Shown here piece by piece: positions 1 to 5,070 of a stretch of DNA of 5,070 nucleotides. The notes beneath the pieces were generated by a model. That model had not been told where the DNA came from, did no database searches, and worked only from the letters and a program-made list of their open reading frames with translations. The first letter of the stretch is position 1; every line of letters begins with the position of its first letter. Source of the DNA: Flavobacteriales bacterium. GTDB taxonomy: Bacteria > Bacteroidota > Bacteroidia > Flavobacteriales_D > Sanyastnellaceae. A program made the position numbers and the translations under genes. The stretch spans positions 1 to 5,070 of the forward strand of contig CANHIV010000115.1 of NCBI GenBank assembly GCA_947460525.1. The letters are read 5' to 3'.

Positions 1-1473
1 CAATGGTTTGGTGTAACGGATTCTCTTCCAGTCTGGATCTTGCTTCTGCGTAGTTCCAAATCCGAATGAGCCGGATACATTTCCTCTTCTATTGAAAACC
101 TTTTGTTGGAATCCAAGTTGAGCGGAGTACACCAAACGTTGCGTGTAGCGCATGCTGTATTCTTTTCTGTAGTTCCCTTCCTCAATATTGATTCCATTTC
201 TAAGGATATTGGATTGCTGTCCATTTTGGTTGATGAAGTTTTTAATTTCCGCACTACCGGATTTCCAGCGCAATCCCCAATTGTTCAATACCCCCAATTG
301 AGTAGTTTCCATGTAATTGTTGTCGTTATAATGAAAGACAGTATCACTTTTGCCAATAATGGCATCGTATTCATTGTAGTCCATTCTTTCACCTTCTTGC
401 AACATCCGCGTTCTACTGTAATTGATGGCCGTGTAGTTTCCGATGAGCAAGTCTTGCCATTTCCAACGATTGCCAATGGTGAATGAAGCGCGTTGATCAG
501 GGGAAGCAGCGTTTTCATTGAGCGCCCAAGTATTGCCCAAAGATTTTCCCAATGCAATTTTCTCATCAACACTTTCAACATTGCGAACGTTGTCTACAAA
601 AGAATCGCTGAGTGATCGGGCTTGCGCGCCATTTCCCCATTTTTCAGCATTGTCATTTACATTGGTGAAAAAGGGTTGGCCCGTGGTGTTTTGACGGTAT
701 CCCGTGGTGTAATTAAAATCAATGCTGAGTTTGTCATCGGGAATGTTTTTGGTGATGACATTGATGGCGCCTCCGGCAAATTCTCCAGGTAGATCGGCGC
801 TTGGCGATTTGTAAATCAGGAAACGATCCAGTGCCATAGAAGGAATGATGTCAAAGGAAAATGCGCGCATGTCTGATTCAAGCGATGGGGCAATGATTCC
901 GTTGATCATGGTTGAATTGTAGCGAGAGGATAGTCCACGAACCATGACAAAGCGGTTGTCAACGATGGTTACCCCTGGAATTCTTCTGGCTACTTGAGAA
1001 GCATCGCGGTCTTGCGTTTTAGAAATTTGAGCAGCGCTCATTCCACTTACCACAGACTTGGCTTCCTTCATCTCCATAAGGACCGCCGCTTCGTTGTTTG
1101 TTTTTCTAATGTCTTGAATCACCAGCAATCCGCCTTCTTTGGCATCATCTTCAAGAACGATGTTGATCTCTACATTTTTATTTTGAATGACAACATTGGG
1201 GATTTGGATAGTTTTGTAAGTCATCAATCGGCACTCCAAAGTATAGGTGCCATTGGGGAGCTCAAGGCGGTATTCACCCATCACATCTGAAACGGTTCCG
1301 TATCCTGTACCAACCGCAGTTACGATTGCGCCGATGACCGGTTCGCCTTTCTTTTGCTCATTGATTTTTCCAAAAGCCACATAGGTTTTGGCGTTTAGAT
1401 CTTGTGCCTGTGACTCGGCAAATAGACCTTGTATCAAAACAAGGGACAACAATAAAACTATTTTTTTCAGCAT
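1..1473 (-). CDS. TonB-dependent outer-membrane receptor with carboxypeptidase-regulatory-like domain (partial, N-terminal 491 aa)
   Basis: The reading frame opens at ATG 1473 and stays open to base 1, so the C-terminal part of the barrel lies outside the window. Seen: a signal peptide (MLKK, then a hydrophobic stretch, likely cut after SQA at residue 23). A CarboxypepD_reg-like beta-sandwich follows at about residues 32-108, with the typical GEPVIGAIV and SDVMGEYRLELPNGTYTL strings. A plug domain follows at about 140-245 with DASQVARRIPGV, RGLSSRYN (179-186), FSFDIIP and PGEFAGGAINVITK; after about 250 come barrel strands. Established: such receptors import large or scarce ligands across the outer membrane using TonB/ExbBD energy, and the RGLxxRYN plug type is common in Bacteroidota. 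No SusD-like partner is visible upstream, so a SusC glycan role is not supported. It lies 56 bp downstream of the ArsR gene on the same strand. The substrate is unknown; a phosphorus compound is only a guess from the neighbours. Confidence 0.93.
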   Translation of the reverse strand, partial: MLKKIVLLLSLVLIQGLFAESQAQDLNAKTYVAFGKINEQKKGEPVIGAIVTAVGTGYGTVSDVMGEYRLELPNGTYTLECRLMTYKTIQIPNVVIQNKNVEINIVLEDDAKEGGLLVIQDIRKTNNEAAVLMEMKEAKSVVSGMSAAQISKTQDRDASQVARRIPGVTIVDNRFVMVRGLSSRYNSTMINGIIAPSLESDMRAFSFDIIPSMALDRFLIYKSPSADLPGEFAGGAINVITKNIPDDKLSIDFNYTTGYRQNTTGQPFFTNVNDNAEKWGNGAQARSLSDSFVDNVRNVESVDEKIALGKSLGNTWALNENAASPDQRASFTIGNRWKWQDLLIGNYTAINYSRTRMLQEGERMDYNEYDAIIGKSDTVFHYNDNNYMETTQLGVLNNWGLRWKSGSAEIKNFINQNGQQSNILRNGINIEEGNYRKEYSMRYTQRLVYSAQLGFQQKVFNRRGNVSGSFGFGTTQKQDPDWKRIRYTKPL

Positions 1474-1506
1474 GGTGCAAAATTTGCCCATCTAGAAAAA
1501 GAGATT

Positions 1507-1533
1507 GTGACCGCGAAATTAAGGCTTTGTTAA
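1507..1533 (-). promoter_or_regulatory. Putative promoter/operator of the TonB receptor gene (Pho-box-like repeat plus GCGGTCAC)
   Basis: Read on the minus strand, TTAACA (1533-1528), five bases, then TTAATT (1522-1517) form two half-sites with an 11-bp period. The second half overlaps TAATTTCG (1521-1514), one mismatch from the Bacteroidota -7 element TAnnTTTG, and GCGGTCAC (1514-1507) follows. The same arrangement with the same spacing occurs before the ArsR gene. The first half-site overlaps the ArsR stop codon. Function is inferred; only the sequence pattern is seen. Confidence 0.4.
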
Positions 1534-1853
1534 GAGGTGCTTGAAGGAGGTTGAATACTTCCCATCATTTCTGACCAAAGTTTCTGGAACAATTCCAACA
1601 CTTCTTCATTAAGTCCGTACTTGCATTGTGCGCCAAAAATGCGCCCTTTGATCAAGCCTACACGCTTGAGTTCTCTAAGGTGTTGGATCACGGTAGTGGG
1701 CGCAACGTCAGGTATACTGACAATTTCACCTTCTACCCAGCCTCCCTTTTCAGCCAGAGTCTTGAGAATCATTAATCGGGCAGGATGTCCAATGGACTTG
1801 GACAATATGGCCAATTGATGTAGGTTGGTATCTTCGTAATGCGTGCGCTTCAT
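1530..1853 (-). CDS. ArsR-family winged helix-turn-helix transcriptional regulator
   Basis: A 107-residue protein, the usual ArsR/SmtB size. GHPARLMILKTLAE (22-35) is the hallmark helix start. The recognition-helix region is APTTVIQHLRELKRVGLI (51-68), and a wing follows at about 69-82 (GRIFGAQCKYGLN). Family members are dimeric repressors that leave DNA when a ligand binds. The metal-sensing ELCVCD-type cysteine pair expected near residue 43 is absent (the region reads VEGEIVSIPDV), and the only cysteine is C77 in the wing. It is therefore unlikely to be a classical arsenite or zinc sensor. The gene sits between a porin terminator and a TonB receptor on the same strand, with a perfect palindrome 11 bp before its start. 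Autoregulation and control of the receptor are plausible inferences. The ATG at 1853 is the natural start: nothing N-terminal is missing from the domain. Confidence 0.92.
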   Translation of the reverse strand: MKRTHYEDTNLHQLAILSKSIGHPARLMILKTLAEKGGWVEGEIVSIPDVAPTTVIQHLRELKRVGLIKGRIFGAQCKYGLNEEVLELFQKLWSEMMGSIQPPSSTS

Positions 1854-1864
1854 TCAATTGCAAT

Positions 1865-1882
1865 GTGATTGAAATCACGTGA
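1865..1882. promoter_or_regulatory. Candidate ArsR operator: overlapping palindromes
   Basis: GTGATT-GA-AATCAC (1865-1878) is a perfect 6-2-6 inverted repeat, and TCACGTGA (1875-1882) is an overlapping 8-bp palindrome. They sit just before the ArsR start codon (1853) and just after the predicted -7 element at 1893-1886. A repressor bound there would cover the transcription start, as in autoregulated ArsR genes. Dyad symmetry is seen; binding is inferred. Confidence 0.5.
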
Positions 1883-1905
1883 CCGCAATGTTAGATGAAG
1901 ATTAA
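1879..1905 (-). promoter_or_regulatory. Putative ArsR-gene promoter with Pho-box-like repeat and GCGGTCAC
   Basis: On the minus strand TTAATC (1905-1900), five bases, then CTAACA (1894-1889) repeat with an 11-bp period. TAACATTG (1893-1886) is one mismatch from the Bacteroidota -7 consensus TAnnTTTG, and GCGGTCAC (1886-1879) follows directly. The block aligns without gaps to the one before the TonB receptor as TTAA-N8-TAA-N2-T-N-GCGGTCAC (16 of 27 bases equal by hand count). No clear -33 TTTG at normal spacing was found. Confidence 0.4.
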
Positions 1906-1920
1906 AAAATTGTATATAAA

Positions 1921-1955
1921 CAAAAAATCCAGCGCTATGTGCATAACGCTGGATT
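1921..1955 (-). terminator. Rho-independent terminator of the porin gene
   Basis: AATCCAGCG (1926-1934) pairs perfectly with CGCTGGATT (1947-1955). TAT/ATA pairs inside the loop can extend the hairpin. On the minus strand the stem runs into six T residues (1927-1922). It starts 20 bp after the porin stop codon. The plus-strand side of the stem has no T-run, so it acts leftward only. It separates the porin transcript from the ArsR gene, which therefore needs its own promoter. Confidence 0.87.
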
Positions 1956-1974
1956 AACAAATAGCCTCTGTCTA

Positions 1975-3186
1975 TTAATAGTTGAATTGAACTTGCAAAC
2001 GCAACAAATGTCCTTTTTCATTGTAGTCTTGAACAGAAAGGTCAGACATGCGACGATGACCATTTAAATAGGATGCAGTGATTTCCATTCCTTTGTTCAC
2101 CATCCATTCTACACCGCCTTCCCACTCGTTAACATGATAATGTCTTGCATCTTTTTCAAGTTTTTTGCCGCCATTGTAATATTGAGCTCTAAAGAATGGT
2201 TGGATGACACCTATTTTTTGATTGTGAATACGATAGGATAGCGTTGCATAGGCTCCTTCGAGATTTTTGGTTTCAATTGTTTTTGTAGTGGCATTAAATT
2301 CGGGACCAACACCTTTGGTATATTCCGCGGTGAATCCAATCGGCTTGGGTTGCACCATCACACCGACGGCTACGCGCTGATCATTATATTCTTTGTCAGA
2401 AGTTGAGCCAACACCTGTGGTTAATAGATCTGGACCCATCACCCATCTACCCGCAAAGGCACTTATGCCTGGCTCTATAATTTGAGATTTTATTTTTATT
2501 GGGTAGCTCAATTTTGCTGCAATATGCACCTGATCATTGAGCTCGGGTTTGTTGGCGCTTTGACCATTGTATATACCAATCATGAACACACCGTAGTCGC
2601 CATGTCCTTTAAATCCATTGGAAGTAAGCGTGTCTCTTTGAAGCTTACGCACTTTCTCAGGAGCCCACAAAAAGAATGCACCCATGTCTCGTTCATTTGG
2701 AGCGCCGCTGTTAAGAGCGTCGGAGCGATCCATTGGAAGTCGAACCGATGAACTTTGCATGTTGTCAAATCCAAAAGGAACCTTAGTAAGACCGAGGCGA
2801 ATGCGGTACTCATTTTTTGCATCCAAACCGTAATCAAAATATGCGTCACGCAACTGAATGAAGTTCCAGTTTTCTGTTTGATCGGATTTTGATTTAATGG
2901 TGGATGCATAATCCATTTGGACGTATGCGAAAACTCTGTCCGAAACGTAGCCTTGATAGGTGAGGCGAGCTCTTCTAAAAAAGAAACTTTGATTGTCTCC
3001 CCATGATTTGTCGCAAGATTCGCATTTGAAATCAGGGTTGTTTTCTAAAAGACGGTTGTATCTGAATTGGGCGTATCCACTCCATTTCATTTTTTCATAC
3101 CATTTCTTGTCCTCTGATTTGGGCTTTTCATTGTTGTTATTTGTTCCAATGTTTGAATTTTGCGCACTGGCCAACAGACCAATCAA
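1975..3186 (-). CDS. Phosphate-selective porin O/P-like outer-membrane protein
   Basis: At least 403 residues, matching the Porin_O_P (OprO/OprP-like) family size. Seen: a mature start rich in Asn/Lys, then KWSGYAQFRYNRL, FFFRRARLTYQGYVSDRVFAYVQMDYAS, repeated alternating beta strands, and a C-terminal strand LLRLQVQFNY ending in an aromatic residue, the usual barrel-assembly signal. Known family members are anion-selective, phosphate- or polyphosphate-preferring trimeric channels, though many Bacteroidota homologues are uncharacterised. The first standard start codon in frame is TTG 3186, but this would cut into the signal peptide: the open frame upstream encodes KLYVIRILTTYAFLLIG, ending in LLASAQ, a textbook Sec signal. 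The real start is thus probably at 3216 (ATT) or about 3231 (an ATG that has lost a base). An odd CxxC (C55, C58, counted from the TTG) lies in the first extracellular-loop region. It is divergent from the DUF47-PiT genes, which supports a phosphate role. Confidence 0.88.
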   Translation of the reverse strand: MIGLLASAQNSNIGTNNNNEKPKSEDKKWYEKMKWSGYAQFRYNRLLENNPDFKCESCDKSWGDNQSFFFRRARLTYQGYVSDRVFAYVQMDYASTIKSKSDQTENWNFIQLRDAYFDYGLDAKNEYRIRLGLTKVPFGFDNMQSSSVRLPMDRSDALNSGAPNERDMGAFFLWAPEKVRKLQRDTLTSNGFKGHGDYGVFMIGIYNGQSANKPELNDQVHIAAKLSYPIKIKSQIIEPGISAFAGRWVMGPDLLTTGVGSTSDKEYNDQRVAVGVMVQPKPIGFTAEYTKGVGPEFNATTKTIETKNLEGAYATLSYRIHNQKIGVIQPFFRAQYYNGGKKLEKDARHYHVNEWEGGVEWMVNKGMEITASYLNGHRRMSDLSVQDYNEKGHLLRLQVQFNY

Positions 3187-3231
3187 TAGAAACGCATAGG
3201 TGGTTAAGATTCGAATAACATATAATTTATG
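3160..3231 (-). other. Signal-peptide coding segment of the porin, start codon unclear
   Basis: In the porin frame the bases upstream of 3186 read His-Lys-Leu-Tyr-Val-Ile-Arg-Ile-Leu-Thr-Thr-Tyr-Ala-Phe-Leu and continue into LIGLLASAQ. No ATG, GTG or TTG occurs in frame between the stop TAG at 3261-3259 and the TTG at 3186. Adding one G after the AT at 3230-3229 would give ATG-AAA-TTA and a standard MKL start. Alternatively ATT at 3216 gives (M)RILTTY, also a good signal peptide. Confidence 0.6.
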
Positions 3232-3236
3232 GTTGG

Positions 3237-3244
3237 CAAAACTA
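3237..3244 (-). promoter_or_regulatory. Bacteroidota -7 promoter element for the porin
   Basis: TAGTTTTG on the minus strand fits TAnnTTTG exactly. The expected transcription start lies a few bases downstream, about 3230. This suits an ATT start at 3216 (about a 14-base leader) better than a start at 3231, which would be leaderless. A good -33 TTTG is not evident; TTTAC lies upstream with a rather long spacer. Confidence 0.45.
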
Positions 3245-3287
3245 AAAGGATAGGGTGACTACATATGTAAACAGTGAATTACTAGTT

Positions 3288-3304
3288 TGTTAAGAGAAAG
3301 TTAT
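3288..3304 (-). promoter_or_regulatory. Pho-box-like direct repeat upstream of the porin
   Basis: ATAACT (3304-3299), five bases, then TTAACA (3293-3288) on the minus strand repeat with an 11-bp period. It lies about 43 bp upstream of the TAGTTTTG element. The same pattern occurs before the three other transcription units of the window. PhoB/PhoP boxes in other phyla have this 11-bp layout; the Bacteroidota counterpart is assumed here. Confidence 0.4.
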
Positions 3305-3444
3305 GAAGAAATGTATCAAATGATGATTAGAAATTGTCCTGGTTTTTGATTGAGTCCTTTAATTTCAGGCTTGGTGCGAATTCAGCAATAGTAAAGGTGG
3401 GTAAGTTTTACTTGCGGATTATTTTTCATTAAAGCAATACGTTC

Positions 3445-3461
3445 TTAACATTGGCATAACA
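3445..3461 (+). promoter_or_regulatory. Pho-box-like direct repeat upstream of the DUF47-PiT operon
   Basis: TTAACA (3445-3450), five bases, then ATAACA (3456-3461) repeat with an 11-bp period. Ten bases later comes TAGTTTG (3472-3478), resembling the -7 element TAnnTTTG with one spacer base missing. A box ending about 10 bp before the promoter element is the geometry of PhoB-activated promoters in E. coli. This is the cleanest of the four repeats. Confidence 0.45.
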
Positions 3462-3493
3462 TTTCAGGCCGTAGTTTGCCAAAAATTAAACAT

Positions 3494-4141
3494 ATGAAAA
3501 TCAGTTCTCTTTTCTCATTTATGGTTCCGAAGAATGGATTGTTCTTTGACCTTTTTGCAGAGGATACCGCCAATTTGGTGGAGCAAGCAAAAAAATTCAA
3601 TCAATTGTTTACGGTTAAGGATAAGAATGAATTGTCAGGTATTATCCGAGATATCCGTGATTTGGAGCACAAGGGAGATGAAATGACACATAAGATTTTC
3701 TTAGAGTTGGCTGATAATTTCATCACGCCGTTTGATCGTGAAGACATTCACGCATTGGCGGCAAGTATTGATGATATCGCGGATTATATCAATGGATGTG
3801 CTTCTAGGATTCAATTGTATGGTGTTACTGAGTTCAGTAAACCCATGGAAATGATGAGTGAAGTTTTGCTGAAACAAGTGGTTGAAATCGATACTGCAAT
3901 TCGTGACTTGAGAAATATGCGCAATGCACAGCGCGTTCGTGATGCGATCGTAAGAATTAACTCTTTGGAGAATCATGCAGATGATATTTTTGATGAGGCA
4001 ATTGCAAGATTGTTTTCTGAGCAAGACAACGCAATGGTATTGATCAAGCAAAAGGAGGTCTTGAGTAGCTTAGAAACCGCTACTGACAAATGTGAAGATG
4101 TAGCAAACGTATTAGAAAGTATCTTGGTCAAAAATTCTTAA
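3494..4141 (+). CDS. DUF47 / PhoU-like protein, regulatory partner of the PiT permease
   Basis: 215 residues, all helical, matching the DUF47 (PhoU_div) family in length. Seen: VPKNGLFFDLFAEDTANLV near the start, the E58xxxD62 motif in LEHKGDEMTHKIF, the family hallmark ITPFDREDIHALAASIDDIADYI (77-99), and a second E159xxxD163 in SLENHADDIFDEAI. PhoU-type proteins bind metal clusters through such E/DxxxD motifs. DUF47 proteins are cytoplasmic and are usually encoded next to PiT transporters, whose activity they are thought to modulate. The PiT gene begins 6 bp after the stop codon, so the two are co-transcribed. An in-frame TTG at 3476 would add six residues, but it overlaps the -7-like element. 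ATG 3494 has a typical A-rich leader and gives the family-like start MKISSLF. Confidence 0.95.
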   Translation: MKISSLFSFMVPKNGLFFDLFAEDTANLVEQAKKFNQLFTVKDKNELSGIIRDIRDLEHKGDEMTHKIFLELADNFITPFDREDIHALAASIDDIADYINGCASRIQLYGVTEFSKPMEMMSEVLLKQVVEIDTAIRDLRNMRNAQRVRDAIVRINSLENHADDIFDEAIARLFSEQDNAMVLIKQKEVLSSLETATDKCEDVANVLESILVKNS

Positions 4142-4147
4142 TCAAAG

Positions 4148-5070
4148 ATGGAATATTCAACTTTTTTAATTGTCATCATTGCCTTGGCTTTGATTTTTGA
4201 CTTCATCAATGGATTTCATGATGCAGCCAATTCAATTGCTACAGTGGTGTCTACAAAGGTTCTTACTCCGTTTCAAGCGGTGGTTTGGGCAGCGTTTTTT
4301 AATTTTGTGGCCTTCTTTATTTTCAAGGACCACAGTGTTGCCAATACCATAGCCAAAACGGTTCAAGACCAGTTCACCTCTCCGGAGATGCACCCCTTGC
4401 CCATGATTTTTGCGGGATTACTTTCTGCAATTGCATGGAACTTGATCACATGGTGGTATGGTATTCCATCTTCCTCGTCACATACTTTAATAGGTGGATT
4501 TGCAGGAGCTTTCGTAGCCGCATTTGGATGGGAAGCTGTCCGAGGTGGTGTAGTAGGAGCAACCGCTATTTTCATTGTAGTGGCGCCTGTTACGGGTATG
4601 ATTATGGCCTACTTAATTTCGATTTGGTTTTTGAATTCCTTCAGAAAGGGACCTTGGATGAAGTTGGTTTCTTTGGCCATTATTGCCGGAACAACTTGGT
4701 TGGTTTGGAATGCGTTGGAATTCAAGAAGGATTTCAATGGCGGAGCTTCTTACACGCTTGTTTTTGAAGATAAAGTAGACAAGGAGAAACTGAAATCTGC
4801 ATTAAAAATTACCGACGAGGTAACTTTAAAGGAATATTCTCCTGTCATCAAGGCGGGTAAGGATAGTACGGGTGCTGAGGATAAATCAGGAACCATCTAT
4901 GTAGTTCGCACAGACTTTATGAAAAAGACAGGTGAGACAGAGGTGAATCCAGAAGTAACTTCTACCATAGAAAAGAAATTGAAGAAGAAAATTGAAACTC
5001 CTTTTGTCATTGCTGATGCGCACAAAATTGGCGCTGATGCGGAAGAGAAGGAGCGTTTTGATAGTTCCAA
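4148..5070 (+). CDS. PiT-family inorganic phosphate permease with inserted SecD/F-like hydrophilic domain (partial, N-terminal 307 aa)
   Basis: The frame is open to the window end. Seen: the first PiT repeat, with NGFHDAANSIATVVSTKVL (21-39; H24, D25 and N28 in the GxNDxAN-type signature) and WWYGIPSSSSHTLIGG (102-117), the conserved PSSSSH turn. Hydrophobic segments fall at about 5-22, 42-59, 85-103, 113-127, 131-162 and 171-190. Family role: cation-coupled phosphate uptake through the inner membrane; the second PiT repeat should lie beyond the window. Odd: after the membrane segment at 171-190 comes a charged, soluble stretch (191-307 or longer). It begins KKDFNGGASYTLVFE, with a later strand TIYVVRTDF and a helix rich in Lys/Glu, and looks like the P1 domain of SecF/SecD (GG motif just after a transmembrane helix). 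Canonical PiT proteins carry only a cytoplasmic loop between the two halves. The resemblance was judged by eye; the PiT assignment itself is firm. Confidence 0.95.
   Translation, partial: MEYSTFLIVIIALALIFDFINGFHDAANSIATVVSTKVLTPFQAVVWAAFFNFVAFFIFKDHSVANTIAKTVQDQFTSPEMHPLPMIFAGLLSAIAWNLITWWYGIPSSSSHTLIGGFAGAFVAAFGWEAVRGGVVGATAIFIVVAPVTGMIMAYLISIWFLNSFRKGPWMKLVSLAIIAGTTWLVWNALEFKKDFNGGASYTLVFEDKVDKEKLKSALKITDEVTLKEYSPVIKAGKDSTGAEDKSGTIYVVRTDFMKKTGETEVNPEVTSTIEKKLKKKIETPFVIADAHKIGADAEEKERFDSS

Larger units (their letters stand above)
3187..3493. other. Divergent control region between the porin and DUF47-PiT genes
   Basis: About 300 bp lie between the outward-facing genes. Apart from the porin signal-peptide codons up to about 3231, no coding region is supported. 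The segment holds the two Pho-box-like repeats (3288-3304 leftward, 3445-3461 rightward), the -7-like elements, and a 10-bp palindrome TACATATGTA (3260-3269). It also holds GTGACTAC (3255-3262), a 6-of-8 match to the GTGACCGC found before the ArsR and TonB genes. Nothing recognisable was seen in about 3305-3440. Confidence 0.7.

Noticed and set aside
103..1290. Plus-strand open frames at 103-486 and 994-1290, and a minus-strand frame at 285-581
   Set aside because: They are antisense or out of frame within the TonB receptor, whose continuous minus frame has clear domains; their translations resemble no family.
1..1473. SusC/SusD-type glycan uptake system
   Set aside because: No SusD-like lipoprotein is seen in the window, though the region beyond base 1 is not visible; the plug sequence is of the RGLxxRYN receptor type.
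1..1853. Arsenic-resistance operon, suggested by the ArsR gene
   Set aside because: No arsenate reductase, arsenite pump or ArsM is present, and the ArsR protein lacks the arsenite-binding cysteine pair.
1954..1959. TTAACA on the plus strand beside the terminator
   Set aside because: No second half-site and no plus-strand gene that it could control.
2482..2909. Open frames on both strands inside the porin (2482-2751 plus, 2580-2909 minus)
   Set aside because: Shadows of the porin frame; no domain signal.
3202..3218. A fifth 11-bp repeat, TTATTC-N5-TTAACC
   Set aside because: It lies within the porin signal-peptide codons, downstream of the promoter, and matches poorly.
3476..3493. TTG start for DUF47 at 3476, adding six residues
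   Set aside because: It overlaps the -7-like promoter element; ATG 3494 gives a family-like N-terminus.
3701..4767. Open frames at 3701-4051 (minus), 4363-4575 (minus) and 4435-4767 (plus)
   Set aside because: Overlap the DUF47 and PiT genes in other frames; the real genes carry strong family motifs.

Overview
The window looks like chromosomal DNA from a Bacteroidota (Flavobacteriia/Cytophagia-like) bacterium. Supporting signs are a TonB-dependent receptor with an N-terminal carboxypeptidase-regulatory-like domain, A-rich leaders in place of Shine-Dalgarno sequences, a TAnnTTTG-type promoter element, and a DUF47/PiT gene pair of Bacteroidota style. No mobile elements, CRISPR arrays, tRNAs or rRNAs were seen.

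Layout. Two divergent gene groups flank a control region of about 300 bp (3187-3493). Leftward (minus strand) run a phosphate-selective-type porin (to 1975), a strong hairpin terminator (about 1926-1955), a small ArsR-type winged-helix repressor (1530-1853), and the N-terminal 491 residues of a TonB-dependent receptor that leaves the window at base 1. Rightward (plus strand) run a DUF47/PhoU-like protein (3494-4141) and, 6 bp later, the first 307 residues of a PiT-family phosphate permease that leaves the window at 5070.

How it may work together. The porin would carry phosphate or related anions across the outer membrane, and PiT would carry phosphate across the inner membrane with DUF47 as its regulatory partner. 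The TonB-dependent receptor could import a larger ligand, perhaps phosphorus-containing; that last point is inference from context only. All four promoter regions contain two TTAACA-like half-sites with an 11-bp period, the spacing of Pho boxes. The ArsR and receptor promoters also share GCGGTCAC at the same offset, which suggests the local ArsR protein controls both its own gene and the receptor.

Most interesting points. (1) The permease carries, straight after a transmembrane segment, a hydrophilic domain that reads like the first extracytoplasmic domain of SecD/SecF, including a GG motif. (2) There is a shared Pho-box-like and ArsR operator architecture. (3) The porin has no ordinary start codon for its evident signal peptide; a one-base deletion or a non-AUG start would explain this.
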